A DNA stretch of 64,000 bases, from the NCBI GenBank assembly GCA_965205965.1, contig CBDBHT010000008.1, positions 124,001-188,000 on the forward strand, written 5' to 3'. The notes under the pieces are model-generated. The model had not been told where the DNA came from, ran no database searches, and was given only the letters and a program-made list of their open reading frames with translations. Every line of letters starts with the position of its first letter. Within the stretch, counting starts at the first letter, position 1. The DNA is from Bin55 sp965205965. GTDB lineage: Bacteria > Pseudomonadota > Gammaproteobacteria > Pseudomonadales > Azotimanducaceae. Below are positions 56,352 through 64,000 of the stretch, piece by piece. A program made the translations under genes and the position numbers.

Positions 56352-58190
56352 TGTCTGTGCGAAAACCCTGATGATTGTATCAAAGTGCTGATTATTGTGG
56401 CATGGGAGGGTATTTTGAGCTAAAATGCTACGGGTGAAGATTGCCGTTGGAGGCGTTGAAATGGGCTTTTTTAGGGGTTTCAGGGGTGTTCTGTGCGGAT
56501 CTTCGTTGGGAGAGCAGCGATCATGAGACGTTTCGAGCATGCCTTGCGGTTGGATGAGACGCCGATCGGTGAGATCAAGATTAATGTGAAATCACGGGAT
56601 GACATTCCGGCGTTGCTGTTGGGCTTGCAGCATCTGTACGTGTCGTGTCGGGAGGAATTGGAAGGGTTACTGGGTTGCCATGTGACAGCGGATCGGGATC
56701 CGGAGAACGGGAGGCCGGGGATGACGCTCTGGCGGGTTCTGCTGATGGCGGTGCTCAAGCAGGGTTTGAATTGCGACTACGACCGTCTGGGGGAGTTGGT
56801 GAACCATCACCAGGGTGGTACGGAAGATGCTGCAGCATGGGTTTCTGGATGACTGGACGTACTCGGTGCGCACGTTGCAGGACAACGTGTCGCTGGTGAC
56901 GCCGGCGTTGCTACAGGAATTGAATGCGCTGCTGGTACGGGAGGGTCATGCGGTGGCGGGAAAGCCCCCTGGCACCGCCTTGGACGGTCGGGTTGACTCG
57001 TTCGTAGTGGAGACGGACGGGGGTGCATTACCCGACGGACGTGAACCTGCTGTGGGATGCGATACGGGTGCTGCTGACGGAGGTTTCGGTCTGTTGCGAA
57101 TCGCATGAGGTGTCGGGATGGCGGCAGGGGCAGTACTGGCGGAGCCAGGTTCGGCAGGGCTATCAACGGGTGAGCCGTGCGCGGTTGTGGTGCCGACGCC
57201 CGAAGGCGGTGGCGGCGTGGTTGACCCTGTGCGGCGATCTGACGGGGCGTCTGGGCGACACGCTGGAGGAGCTGGAAGGATTGCCGGAGGGCTCGGTGTC
57301 GCCGGCGCAGCTGTCGCGATGGCGCTGGTTTCACGCCTGCTCGGTGCGTTTGCAGGATCAGATCCGCCGTCGCGTGCTGGAAGGGGAAACGATCCCGCAC
57401 GAGGAGAAACTGTTCTCGCTGTTCGAACCGCATACGCGCTGGATCGTGAAGGGCAAGGCTGGCCGGCCGGTGGAGCTGGGGGTTCCCCTGACGGTGCTGG
57501 AAGATCAACATCAGTTCATCCTGGGTTGGCACTTGCAGTGGCATGGCGGCGATGTGGACGTGGCGGTTCCGCTGGTGGCGGCATGCCAGGCACAGTATCC
57601 GGAGTTGCGCGGATGCAGTTTCGACCGGGGGTTCCACAGCCCCGCCAACCAACAGCAGCTGGCCGAGATGCTGGAGCACGTCGCGTTGCCCGCGAAGGGG
57701 CGCGGCACGGAGGCCAGTCGAGCTCGGGAAGGTAAAGCATCGTTCGTGGCGCGACGCCGCCGGCATCCGGGCGTGGAATCGGCGATCCATGCGTTGGAAA
57801 GTCATGGCTTGGACCGGGTGCGCACGCATGGCCGGGCAGGCTTCGAACGCACCGTGGGTATCTCGATCCTCGCAGCAGCCAACCTGCACCGACTCGGACG
57901 CTTGCTGCAGCAACGGGCGGCGCGGAGGTACCATCGCACGCACGCACCACCCTCACGCACCACCCTATCGTTTGGCGGCCTAGCCGTCTCCATCCTCAAT
58001 ATCCATCCTTCCCGCCCCTCGGGACGGACTCCGCACGCCCCGAAAGCGAGCAGGAGAACATCATTCGCACTTTTGGAGCTCCAATGGGCGGATGACCCGT
58101 CGTACATCTCCTAAATCAACATGATCCCCTGAGCGGCGGATACCATCACGTGGCTTAACCCCATCGTAAAATGGGGTTTTCCCGCAGACA
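56352..58190 (+). mobile_element. ISNCY-like element, copy 2
   Basis: Begins TGTCTGTGCGAAAAC and ends ...TTTTCCCGCAGACA, with CTAGCTAG on both sides (56344-56351, 58191-58198). It lies in direct tandem behind copy 1. Better preserved, but the transposase still has frameshifts. Confidence 0.85.
56493..58114 (+). pseudogene. ISNCY-like transposase, copy 2 (frameshifts near 56815 and 57020)
   Basis: First frame 56493-56852: FEHALRLDETPIGEIKINVK, LHLYVSCREEL-type block and LKQGLNCDYDRLGELVNHH. It continues in another frame as MLQHGFLDDWTYSVRTLQDN and SFVVETD, and from 57023 as HYPTDVNLLWDAIRVLLTEV to the end, including SRWRWFHACSVRLQDQIRRR, GCSFDRGFHSPANQQQLAEM and HPGVESAIHALESHGLDRVR. From memory this is the ISDol1-like group of ISNCY; the family name should be checked. 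Confidence 0.75.
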
Positions 58191-58198
58191 CTAGCTAG

Positions 58199-58425
58199 TC
58201 GTTCACCCCAGCGACGGAACTCGGAAAATAACCATCAGATCCCAGGACGGGCGGTCTCGGACGACCGCATCGCCACTCCCCGAACGACCGAAAATCTCCC
58301 GCAGCAGCGGACGGAACGCCTCCCAGTCCACCACCTCGCACAACTTCCGAAGATCGTCGAACTCCCGAAGTGCCACATCCTAGCACTCCCGTTCCAACAG
58401 GTGCGATCCGTTCATCAAAGTCCTC
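58199..58425 (-). mobile_element. IS5-type N-terminal fragment with internal stop
   Basis: The minus strand from ATG near 58416 reads MNGSHLLEREC, a TAG, then DVALREFDDLRKLCEVVDWE and FRPLLREIFGRSGSGDAV, RDRPSWDLMVIFRV. This is an IS5-type start, ended by CTAG at 58195-58198. 58426-58513 shares a diverged repeat with 28165-28232. Confidence 0.55.
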
Positions 58426-58513
58426 CGAGAGGATTCAGCCAGTACGACCAGGTCAAAGTCCGTATGTTCCGCATAAAATACACATTGACCAACGAATAAA
58501 TAGACATGCCTAA

Positions 58514-59905
58514 ATGTCAATTCTATGGACATGGCAATCGCTTTGCGAGTGTCTAAATCTTCCCGTTTCCAAGGGACCGGATATTGACGGCATTGATTTT
58601 GACTCTCGGACGATTAAATCCAATGAGTTGTTCGTCGCATTGCCAGGAGATCCTGGAAACCGTTTCAATTCTGCAGAGCGCACGGTTCGTGATGGACATG
58701 GTTACGTTGAGGATGCGTTCAAAAACGGGGCCGTTGCCGCACTGGTACACCGAGAAATAGACGTCAATATTCCGCAATTACTCGTTGATAATACACTCGA
58801 CGCACTTTGGTCAATTGCCAGATACCGACGCCGCGAAATTAACGCGCCAGTTGTCGCCGTGACCGGCAGCAGTGGCAAGACTACACTAAAGGCCTTCCTG
58901 ACTAACGCCCTCCAAGCTCATAGCTCCGCCGGTAGTTTCAACAACTATCTCGGCGTGCCGATAAGTCTCGCGCGAACACCTGCAAATACTAAATTAGCGG
59001 TATACGAAATCGGCACCAATCACGAGGGAGAGATAGCACCACTGTCGAAATTGGTTTCACCCGATGTGGCGGTTGTCCTAAACGTGTTGCCGGTACACAT
59101 TGGGCATTTTCCTAGTATGGACGCTCTTCGGAAAGAAAAATTATCAATATCCGAAGGTTTAAGCAGCAATGGAATTCTTGTTATACCTAGTGACCTAGAT
59201 TACAGCGAACTGCACCCTCAGTTATCCGTTGTTACGTTCGGATTACCAAGACATGCAGATGTTGGCATGCAAATGATTACAGATCATAAAATATTAATTG
59301 AATCAAGAACAGCCAGACTTGAAGTAAATGTGCCGGGTGGTGGAATGCATCGTGCTTCGACGTTGAATGCGGCGGCGGCCGTTCTCTATGCGCTTGATCT
59401 ACCCATTGATCCATTGAAACACATACCGAACAGCCTGCCGCGTGGAAGAGGCAACCTTCATGTCATTAATGATATAACGGTCATTGATGAGAGCTATAAC
59501 GCTAATCCAGTCAGCATGTCTGCTGCGCTCAAACAGCTAGCTACGCGCAGCACCTCCCATAGAAAAATCGCACTTTTAGGTGATATGAAGGAGCTTGGAG
59601 ACGATACAAAGCGGTACCACCAACAGCTTCGCCTGTCGCTAGAAGGAATCGACGCTATTATATGCGTTGGAGAGGCGATGTGCTTTCTGAACGAACTTGT
59701 ACCGGAGCAGAAACGATGGATAAGCTTTAACCGTGCGGATGAGAGCTTGCTTGCGTACTGTATTGAGCAGTTGCAGCCTGGTGATGCAATTTTAGTCAAA
59801 GGTTCGCATGGAATATTTTGGCAAGCCAATTTTGTAGATCAGCTAGTGACAAATCTTCGACAGCTGAAAGGTGTCGATAAGGATCATTCATCCACGACCA
59901 ACTGA
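58514..59905 (+). CDS. murF: UDP-MurNAc-tripeptide:D-Ala-D-Ala ligase
   Basis: 463 residues. MurF adds D-Ala-D-Ala to UDP-MurNAc-tripeptide, the last cytoplasmic step of the peptidoglycan precursor. N-terminal substrate domain (DGIDFDSRTIKSNELFVALP), ATP loop VTGSSGKTT at residues 116-124, the central YEIGTNHEGEIAPLSKLVSP and the C-terminal domain with VIDESYNANPVSMSAAL. Full length. It stands apart from the usual mur/fts cluster; mobile DNA lies on both sides, so the cluster may have been broken by rearrangement. Confidence 0.95.
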   Translation: MSILWTWQSLCECLNLPVSKGPDIDGIDFDSRTIKSNELFVALPGDPGNRFNSAERTVRDGHGYVEDAFKNGAVAALVHREIDVNIPQLLVDNTLDALWSIARYRRREINAPVVAVTGSSGKTTLKAFLTNALQAHSSAGSFNNYLGVPISLARTPANTKLAVYEIGTNHEGEIAPLSKLVSPDVAVVLNVLPVHIGHFPSMDALRKEKLSISEGLSSNGILVIPSDLDYSELHPQLSVVTFGLPRHADVGMQMITDHKILIESRTARLEVNVPGGGMHRASTLNAAAAVLYALDLPIDPLKHIPNSLPRGRGNLHVINDITVIDESYNANPVSMSAALKQLATRSTSHRKIALLGDMKELGDDTKRYHQQLRLSLEGIDAIICVGEAMCFLNELVPEQKRWISFNRADESLLAYCIEQLQPGDAILVKGSHGIFWQANFVDQLVTNLRQLKGVDKDHSSTTN

Positions 59906-59908
59906 TTA

Positions 59909-60012
59909 GGTCACCTCTATTTATTGTCTTTTTGACGAATAATGTTTCGATATTATAGTGTATGGTTTTTAACGTTGTAAGGATTGTTTGCTTCGAATAA
60001 ATAGAAGTGCCC
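59909..60012. mobile_element. MITE family 2, copy after murF
   Basis: Inverted ends GGTCACCTCTATTTATT and the complement of GGGCACTTCTATTTATT; ATTA on both sides. It begins four bases after the murF stop and could provide an end for the murF message. Confidence 0.7.
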
Positions 60013-60092
60013 ATTACTTTCATGATTACACATTCGAATCTTCTTGCATCCTCTTATCATCGCTTACTATTCTCTCGACCCAAGGCAGTCTC

Positions 60093-60842
60093 TTATATAG
60101 GCACCCCGGTATCAATAAACGGATATTTGATGATTTGAAAGTGGGGAGAGTAATCAAAATCATTAAGCGTACAAAGCTTAGGATTTCGGTGATAAAGTCG
60201 CAAGTTGCCGTTTTGTGCCCGTTGCGTCACCAGAAGGATTGGGAACTGTACCGAATCAAATGAATTCACAATCGTAGTACTACACACTGTCTTCGTTTCT
60301 TGACCAGTACGTAATCGAAATAGTGCAGAACGCCATCGTCTTGGAAGGATCTTCCAAGGAAAGAAAATACATGCGAGGCCAAGAATTTGACGAGTGCCAT
60401 AAGCGACACCAAGATAGCTGGCGGCATGTTCAATAACGGATTCACTATCATCTGCAGATAATCCTTCCGGACGACAGATGCGCAAATGATCATCGCCGTA
60501 GCGATCCAATGAGAAAACTATCGTGCCTTCTCCAAATTTACTTTCGATCACCCATTGCGTTTCGGGTGAAAATCCTGTATGGCGAGCTAATGTCTTCCGA
60601 CACATGTCACTGCTTACATCATGCAACCTTCCAATATAAAGAGCTGCATGTGTCCAAGGACTCTGCGTAATGGTTTGAATAACGTCTCCCATTCGACTGC
60701 GTCCTTCAACCAGTAAAACGTCACATTGACGCACTTCGTGCTTCATCCGGTTGAAATCGCTCAACGGAACGAGTCGGGGAGAGCGTTGTCTTAGCAACCA
60801 ATTGGCGAGTACATTCGTTATATATGCTGGTAGTTTATTCAT
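60093..60842 (-). CDS. YiiX/YebB-like permuted papain-fold hydrolase
   Basis: 249 residues. The order of catalytic residues is reversed compared with normal papain: the His comes first in ITQSPWTHAALYIG (about residue 66), and the Cys later in ETKTVCSTTIVNSF (about residue 191). Between them are VIESKFGEGTIVFSLDRYGD and YLGVAYGTRQILGLACIFF. This fits the YiiX/C92 branch of NlpC/P60-related enzymes; substrates (cell wall peptides or lipids) are not known for this branch. No signal peptide is evident. The gene is divergent from moaA, 60 bp apart. Confidence 0.7.
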   Translation of the reverse strand: MNKLPAYITNVLANWLLRQRSPRLVPLSDFNRMKHEVRQCDVLLVEGRSRMGDVIQTITQSPWTHAALYIGRLHDVSSDMCRKTLARHTGFSPETQWVIESKFGEGTIVFSLDRYGDDHLRICRPEGLSADDSESVIEHAASYLGVAYGTRQILGLACIFFPWKILPRRWRSALFRLRTGQETKTVCSTTIVNSFDSVQFPILLVTQRAQNGNLRLYHRNPKLCTLNDFDYSPHFQIIKYPFIDTGVPI

Positions 60843-60902
60843 TCGTTACGATTCAAGTGGTCTCTTATTCCAAAGGAGTTCGGTAGACGTACTGAAATTC
60901 GC

Positions 60903-61868
60903 ATGATCATCGATAGGTATGGACGGCGCTTCACCAATCTACGCGTTAGCCTTACGGCTGCATGCAACTACGCGTGTACGTATTGCGTACCTGACGGAAA
61001 AAAACTTCAGCCAGCCAATCAAGAGCTAGATGCCGTGGATATGCTACGAGCTGTAGAACTGCTCGTGGAGGGTGCTGGCATACAAAAACTACGTATCACT
61101 GGAGGTGAACCACTACTTTCACCCAAATTTGATGAATTCCTTCGAGGTGTTACCCAGCTCGATTTACTCGACATTGCAATCACTACCAACGGACAATTCC
61201 TTCCTCGAAAAGCACCTGTAATAGTAGAAAGTGGCTTAAAGCGCATCAATATTAGTCTGGACACTCTAGATCACGAGGCATTCCGATCAATTGCAAGAAG
61301 TGGTGACTTGAAGACGGTACTACAAGGCATTGAATTGATGCTGGAGGCTGGTCTTCGCGTCAAAATCAACATGGTTCCAACGAATAGCACTAACATTGGC
61401 CAAGTACTGCCTCTTCTCGAATATTGCCTTGAACGGAGAATTGAGTTGCGGTTCATTGAATTAATGAATATGGGGCATCTGAAATATAACCCAGCATACG
61501 AACGCGAGTTCGTATCCATGGACACTTTGCTTGAGATTATTGGAAGTCGTTATGAATTCGTTAGAGCGAAATCTCCTCATGACTCCACTTCGGTTCGATA
61601 CCAAATACCCGGAAGAGGCAAATTTGGGATTGTTGCTAACGAGAGCGAACCGTTTTGCAGCGGGTGTACGCGGCTTCGGTTATCGTCAAACGGTTATTTG
61701 TACGGATGCCTTTCAAGTACGAGACGTCAAAGCTTGAGGTCATTGCTATCTGAACCCAAACACATTGCGTTGATGTCTTTGCAGTCATTACTCCGTTCTG
61801 CTATGGCTGACAAACAATCCATAGCGTTCACCGGCGAGACTACCGTGATGAAATTCATTGGGGGCTAG
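60903..61868 (+). CDS. moaA: GTP 3',8-cyclase MoaA
   Basis: 321 residues. The radical SAM enzyme that converts GTP in the first step of molybdopterin synthesis. N-terminal cluster CNYACTYC (Cys21, 25, 28), then KLRITGGEPLLSP and INISLDTLDHEAF; the C-terminal cluster is CSGCTRLRLSSNGYLYGC. The protein ends FIGG, keeping the Gly-Gly tail needed for activity. The stop TAG is part of the CTAG (61865-61868) at which composite copy D begins, so the insertion left the protein whole. This intact gene fits the need of SorA for molybdopterin. Confidence 0.93.
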   Translation: MIIDRYGRRFTNLRVSLTAACNYACTYCVPDGKKLQPANQELDAVDMLRAVELLVEGAGIQKLRITGGEPLLSPKFDEFLRGVTQLDLLDIAITTNGQFLPRKAPVIVESGLKRINISLDTLDHEAFRSIARSGDLKTVLQGIELMLEAGLRVKINMVPTNSTNIGQVLPLLEYCLERRIELRFIELMNMGHLKYNPAYEREFVSMDTLLEIIGSRYEFVRAKSPHDSTSVRYQIPGRGKFGIVANESEPFCSGCTRLRLSSNGYLYGCLSSTRRQSLRSLLSEPKHIALMSLQSLLRSAMADKQSIAFTGETTVMKFIGG

Positions 61869-63410
61869 CCCGGATTTCTCATAACCAAGTCGAAAATGAT
61901 GTTTTTCACGGGATGCGTGGGGTACGGGCATGGAAGGTCGCGTCGCGAGTTCGAAAAGGCTTCGGAGGGCGAGGATGCGTGTGTTTTCCCCGCCTTTTTG
62001 CGGGCGGGACGGCGAATCGCTGAGCATCCGGGCGCGGGGAGGTCGGCGCGCTCCGCCGCCAGCGTCATGCACCCGGTTGCACCGGGCTTTTACGTTGGTG
62101 CCAGGCTGGCCCAGATCAAGCGGAAATCCTTCCAGTACGGGAAGGCGGACCCGAACGCCAGATGGATCCGCCGCGTGGACACCGTCACGCGCACCGGGAT
62201 CCGGAACAGGCACTTGCGCAGCGTCGATGGACGGCTCCAGCGCAGCATGGCGGATACCGGAAGGTTCTCGAGCCGGCGCTTCATCATGCAATGAAGGGCA
62301 TGGGCCAGTGCGCTCATCCGGAGCCGGAGTGCGTTGACGTTCCAGAGGCTGCTGGAGCATCGGTCCAGGAACAGATCGTTCTTCTGTTCCTTGATCCAGT
62401 TTTCGGCCTCACCCCGGTCGCAGTACATCTCTTCGTAGACCGTTGGCGCGTCGGGCTTCTGGAGCGAGGTGACGACGAAGCGACTGTTGTACCGGGCTTC
62501 GCCGACCGTCGCACATGGGCCTTCCGCGCCGGCCTCCGGTCCGCCGCCGGCCTTGCCGGCCGGTTCCCCGTCCGCGTTGCCGACCGGTTGTCCCGGCAGC
62601 CATTCGGCCTTGGCGATCACGCGGCGTTCGCGGCTCCAGCTGTCGCGCGTGCGATAGTCGAAGATCTGGTAGCCGCGGACCGCTTGCTGCGCATAGTCCG
62701 GATCCCGCTTCAACCGGTCCCGCAGATCGTCCATCAACGGTTGGACCCGGTCTTTCAGCCGATCATTGCGCGGCAGTCCCAGCACGTAATCCACGCCCCG
62801 CGCCTCGCACCACGTCATCAACTCGTCGCGGCAGTAGGCCCCGTCGGCGCGGATCAGGATCGGCACCTGCGGAAATCGCTTCCGCAGCCGGTCCACGAGC
62901 GGCGCGACCGTCTCCACCACGCCCGCCGCCACATCGCTGCTCGACGTGCGCAGTTCCGTCCGCACCGGCCAGCCGTTGCAGAACACCAGCCGCGGAAGGT
63001 AGCAGTATTCATGGTAGTACCCGTGATAGAACCGGTGCTCCTGCCGGCCGTGCAATTCCACGTCCGTGGCATCGATGTCCAGCACCAGCCGCTTCGGCAT
63101 CTGGCCCCGCTCGCCCCACACCAGGTACAGCTCCACGAGCAGCTCGTCGAGCGCATCGAAATCCACGGTGATCTGGCGCGCTTTCGCCGGGTCCCGCCCG
63201 TTCGCCGACAGCTCCATCCGGTTCAGCGTGCTTTTGCCGGCCAGCGGCTCGCAGTCCGAACGCGCACACTCCACACGCCCCATGGCCGTGGACAGAGCCC
63301 GGTCCCGCCGCAGCTCGTCGTGATCGTTCACATCTTCGTAGCCCAGCGCGAGACCCAAAATCCGCTGCCCCAGCAACGCCACCAGCGGATGCGCCACCTT
63401 GGACGGGTCC
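61869..63410 (-). mobile_element. IS1380-type composite, copy D (5'-truncated)
   Basis: Begins with the terminal repeat CCCGGATTTCTCATAA after CTAG. It contains the tail and most of the transposase in reverse, and ends at GGACGGGTCC (63410), losing the leader, the foreign domain and about 60 codons of the transposase. Confidence 0.85.
62090..63410 (-). pseudogene. IS1380-family transposase, copy D (no N-terminus)
   Basis: Open from DPSKVAHPLVALLGQ to the natural end FRLIWASLAPT, with LVLDIDATDVELHG, RADGAYCRDELMTWC and NWIKEQKNDLFLDRC. The first 60 residues are lost and the upstream sequence is unrelated, so translation would need an accidental start. Between copy D and the rest of the window 63411-63540 has no gene. 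Confidence 0.85.
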
Positions 63411-63544
63411 TTGCAATTGGACACACATGACGATGTGAATTCATTCCTTCTGTTTCATTCGCACGGCAAGCACGTATCTGCCAGCATGTTTCCGGGCAGG
63501 GGGTATCTTTTGGAAGGTGGAATCCAGCGAGTCTTCCAATACGA

Positions 63545-64000
63545 TCACGGTTTGGCGAATGGTTTGGCGTCGATCCGGAGTTTGATGCCGGGCGGATCCG
63601 AGGTCAGGAGCAGGTTCAGGGTCTCGATCGGCACCGGATTGCGGGGCGGTCCGGTTCTGCCCGTGCGAGTCGATCGAGGCGGCAGGCGGTGATGGCCGAA
63701 GGCCAGGCATTTCGTCGTCCGCGTGATCGACGGCGCTCTTCGATGCGGGCACCGCTCTTGAGCACCTGAAATATTCTTCGATGACGCCAGCGTCGGCGAT
63801 CGCAGTGCCTGGACGGCCTCTTGGGCATCCTGGAACGGGCGGGTGGACAGCAGCACCCAGTGCAGGGGAGACGTGTCGGCAGGGGGATGGATTTCCGTCT
63901 GAGACGGCGTGCACTTGCACCGGCGCGGGGGCAAGAGGTCGGCCGCTTCGCACCTCCATCGGGCGGTGCGGGCGGCTCGCGCCCGGGCACCGCCCGAGGC
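63545..64000 (-). mobile_element. IS4-type transposase, C-terminal fragment (frameshifted)
   Basis: One minus-strand frame gives PLHWVLLSTRPFQDAQEAVQ, another, just after, VIEEYFRCSRAVPASKSAVD. Together these resemble the late region of IS4-type transposases (the W-x-L-L-T block and the I-E-E-x-F block). Further frames are scrambled and the gene runs off the right edge. Confidence 0.5.

Overview
The window looks like the chromosome of a gammaproteobacterium, probably a sulfur-metabolising host-associated lineage whose genome is full of insertion sequences. The block infC-rpmI-rplT-pheS-pheT-ihfA-merR-tRNA-Pro is the order known from gammaproteobacteria. Sulfur functions are a SorAB-type sulfite dehydrogenase and a tusD/tusB/tusE relay set. 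The host genes are visibly AT-richer than the GC-rich transposase genes, so the mobile DNA stands out by composition. Assignment below class level is inference.

Layout. 1-7750: rmuC cut by an IS1595 element, an IS1380-type composite cut by a second IS, IS256 copy 1 and a dead DNA methyltransferase. 7756-17943: a clean housekeeping block (typA, uvrB, tRNA-Val, infC with an ATT start, rpmI, rplT, pheS, pheT, ihfA, merR-like, tRNA-Pro). 18101-22933: a second IS1380 composite that ends a decaying formate dehydrogenase operon (fdsG-fdsB-fdsA). 23091-26167: an IS3 element, then sorA-sorB. 27212-27968: a type IVb pilin-like gene whose reading frame is broken at two long G/C homopolymers. 28311-42502: a graveyard of IS630, IS256, ISNCY-like, IS1380, IS1182 and other elements around tusD/tusB/tusE. 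42511-51353: mobA with an internal stop, a binding protein-HAMP protein-OFA transporter cluster, gor and sppA. 51667-58425: nested MITEs, IS630, IS256, IS5 pieces and two tandem ISNCY-like elements. 58514-61868: murF, a YiiX-like hydrolase and moaA. 61869-64000: a truncated IS1380 copy and an IS4-like fragment.

How the genes work together. The molybdenum picture is coherent. moaA and sorA are intact, while the formate dehydrogenase and mobA are both broken; MobA makes the dinucleotide cofactor that formate dehydrogenase needs and sulfite oxidases do not. This reads as loss of formate oxidation with retention of sulfite oxidation.

Most likely points of novelty. (1) The pilin-like gene with one homopolymer in its leader and one before its C-terminal disulfide region, both one base away from the open frame. 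(2) A 2.7-kb IS1380 composite with a degenerate copy of its own transposase start and a foreign domain. (3) Nested insertions at CTAG. (4) Two MITE families, one nested in the other. (5) A compensatory double change in the IS256 palindrome.
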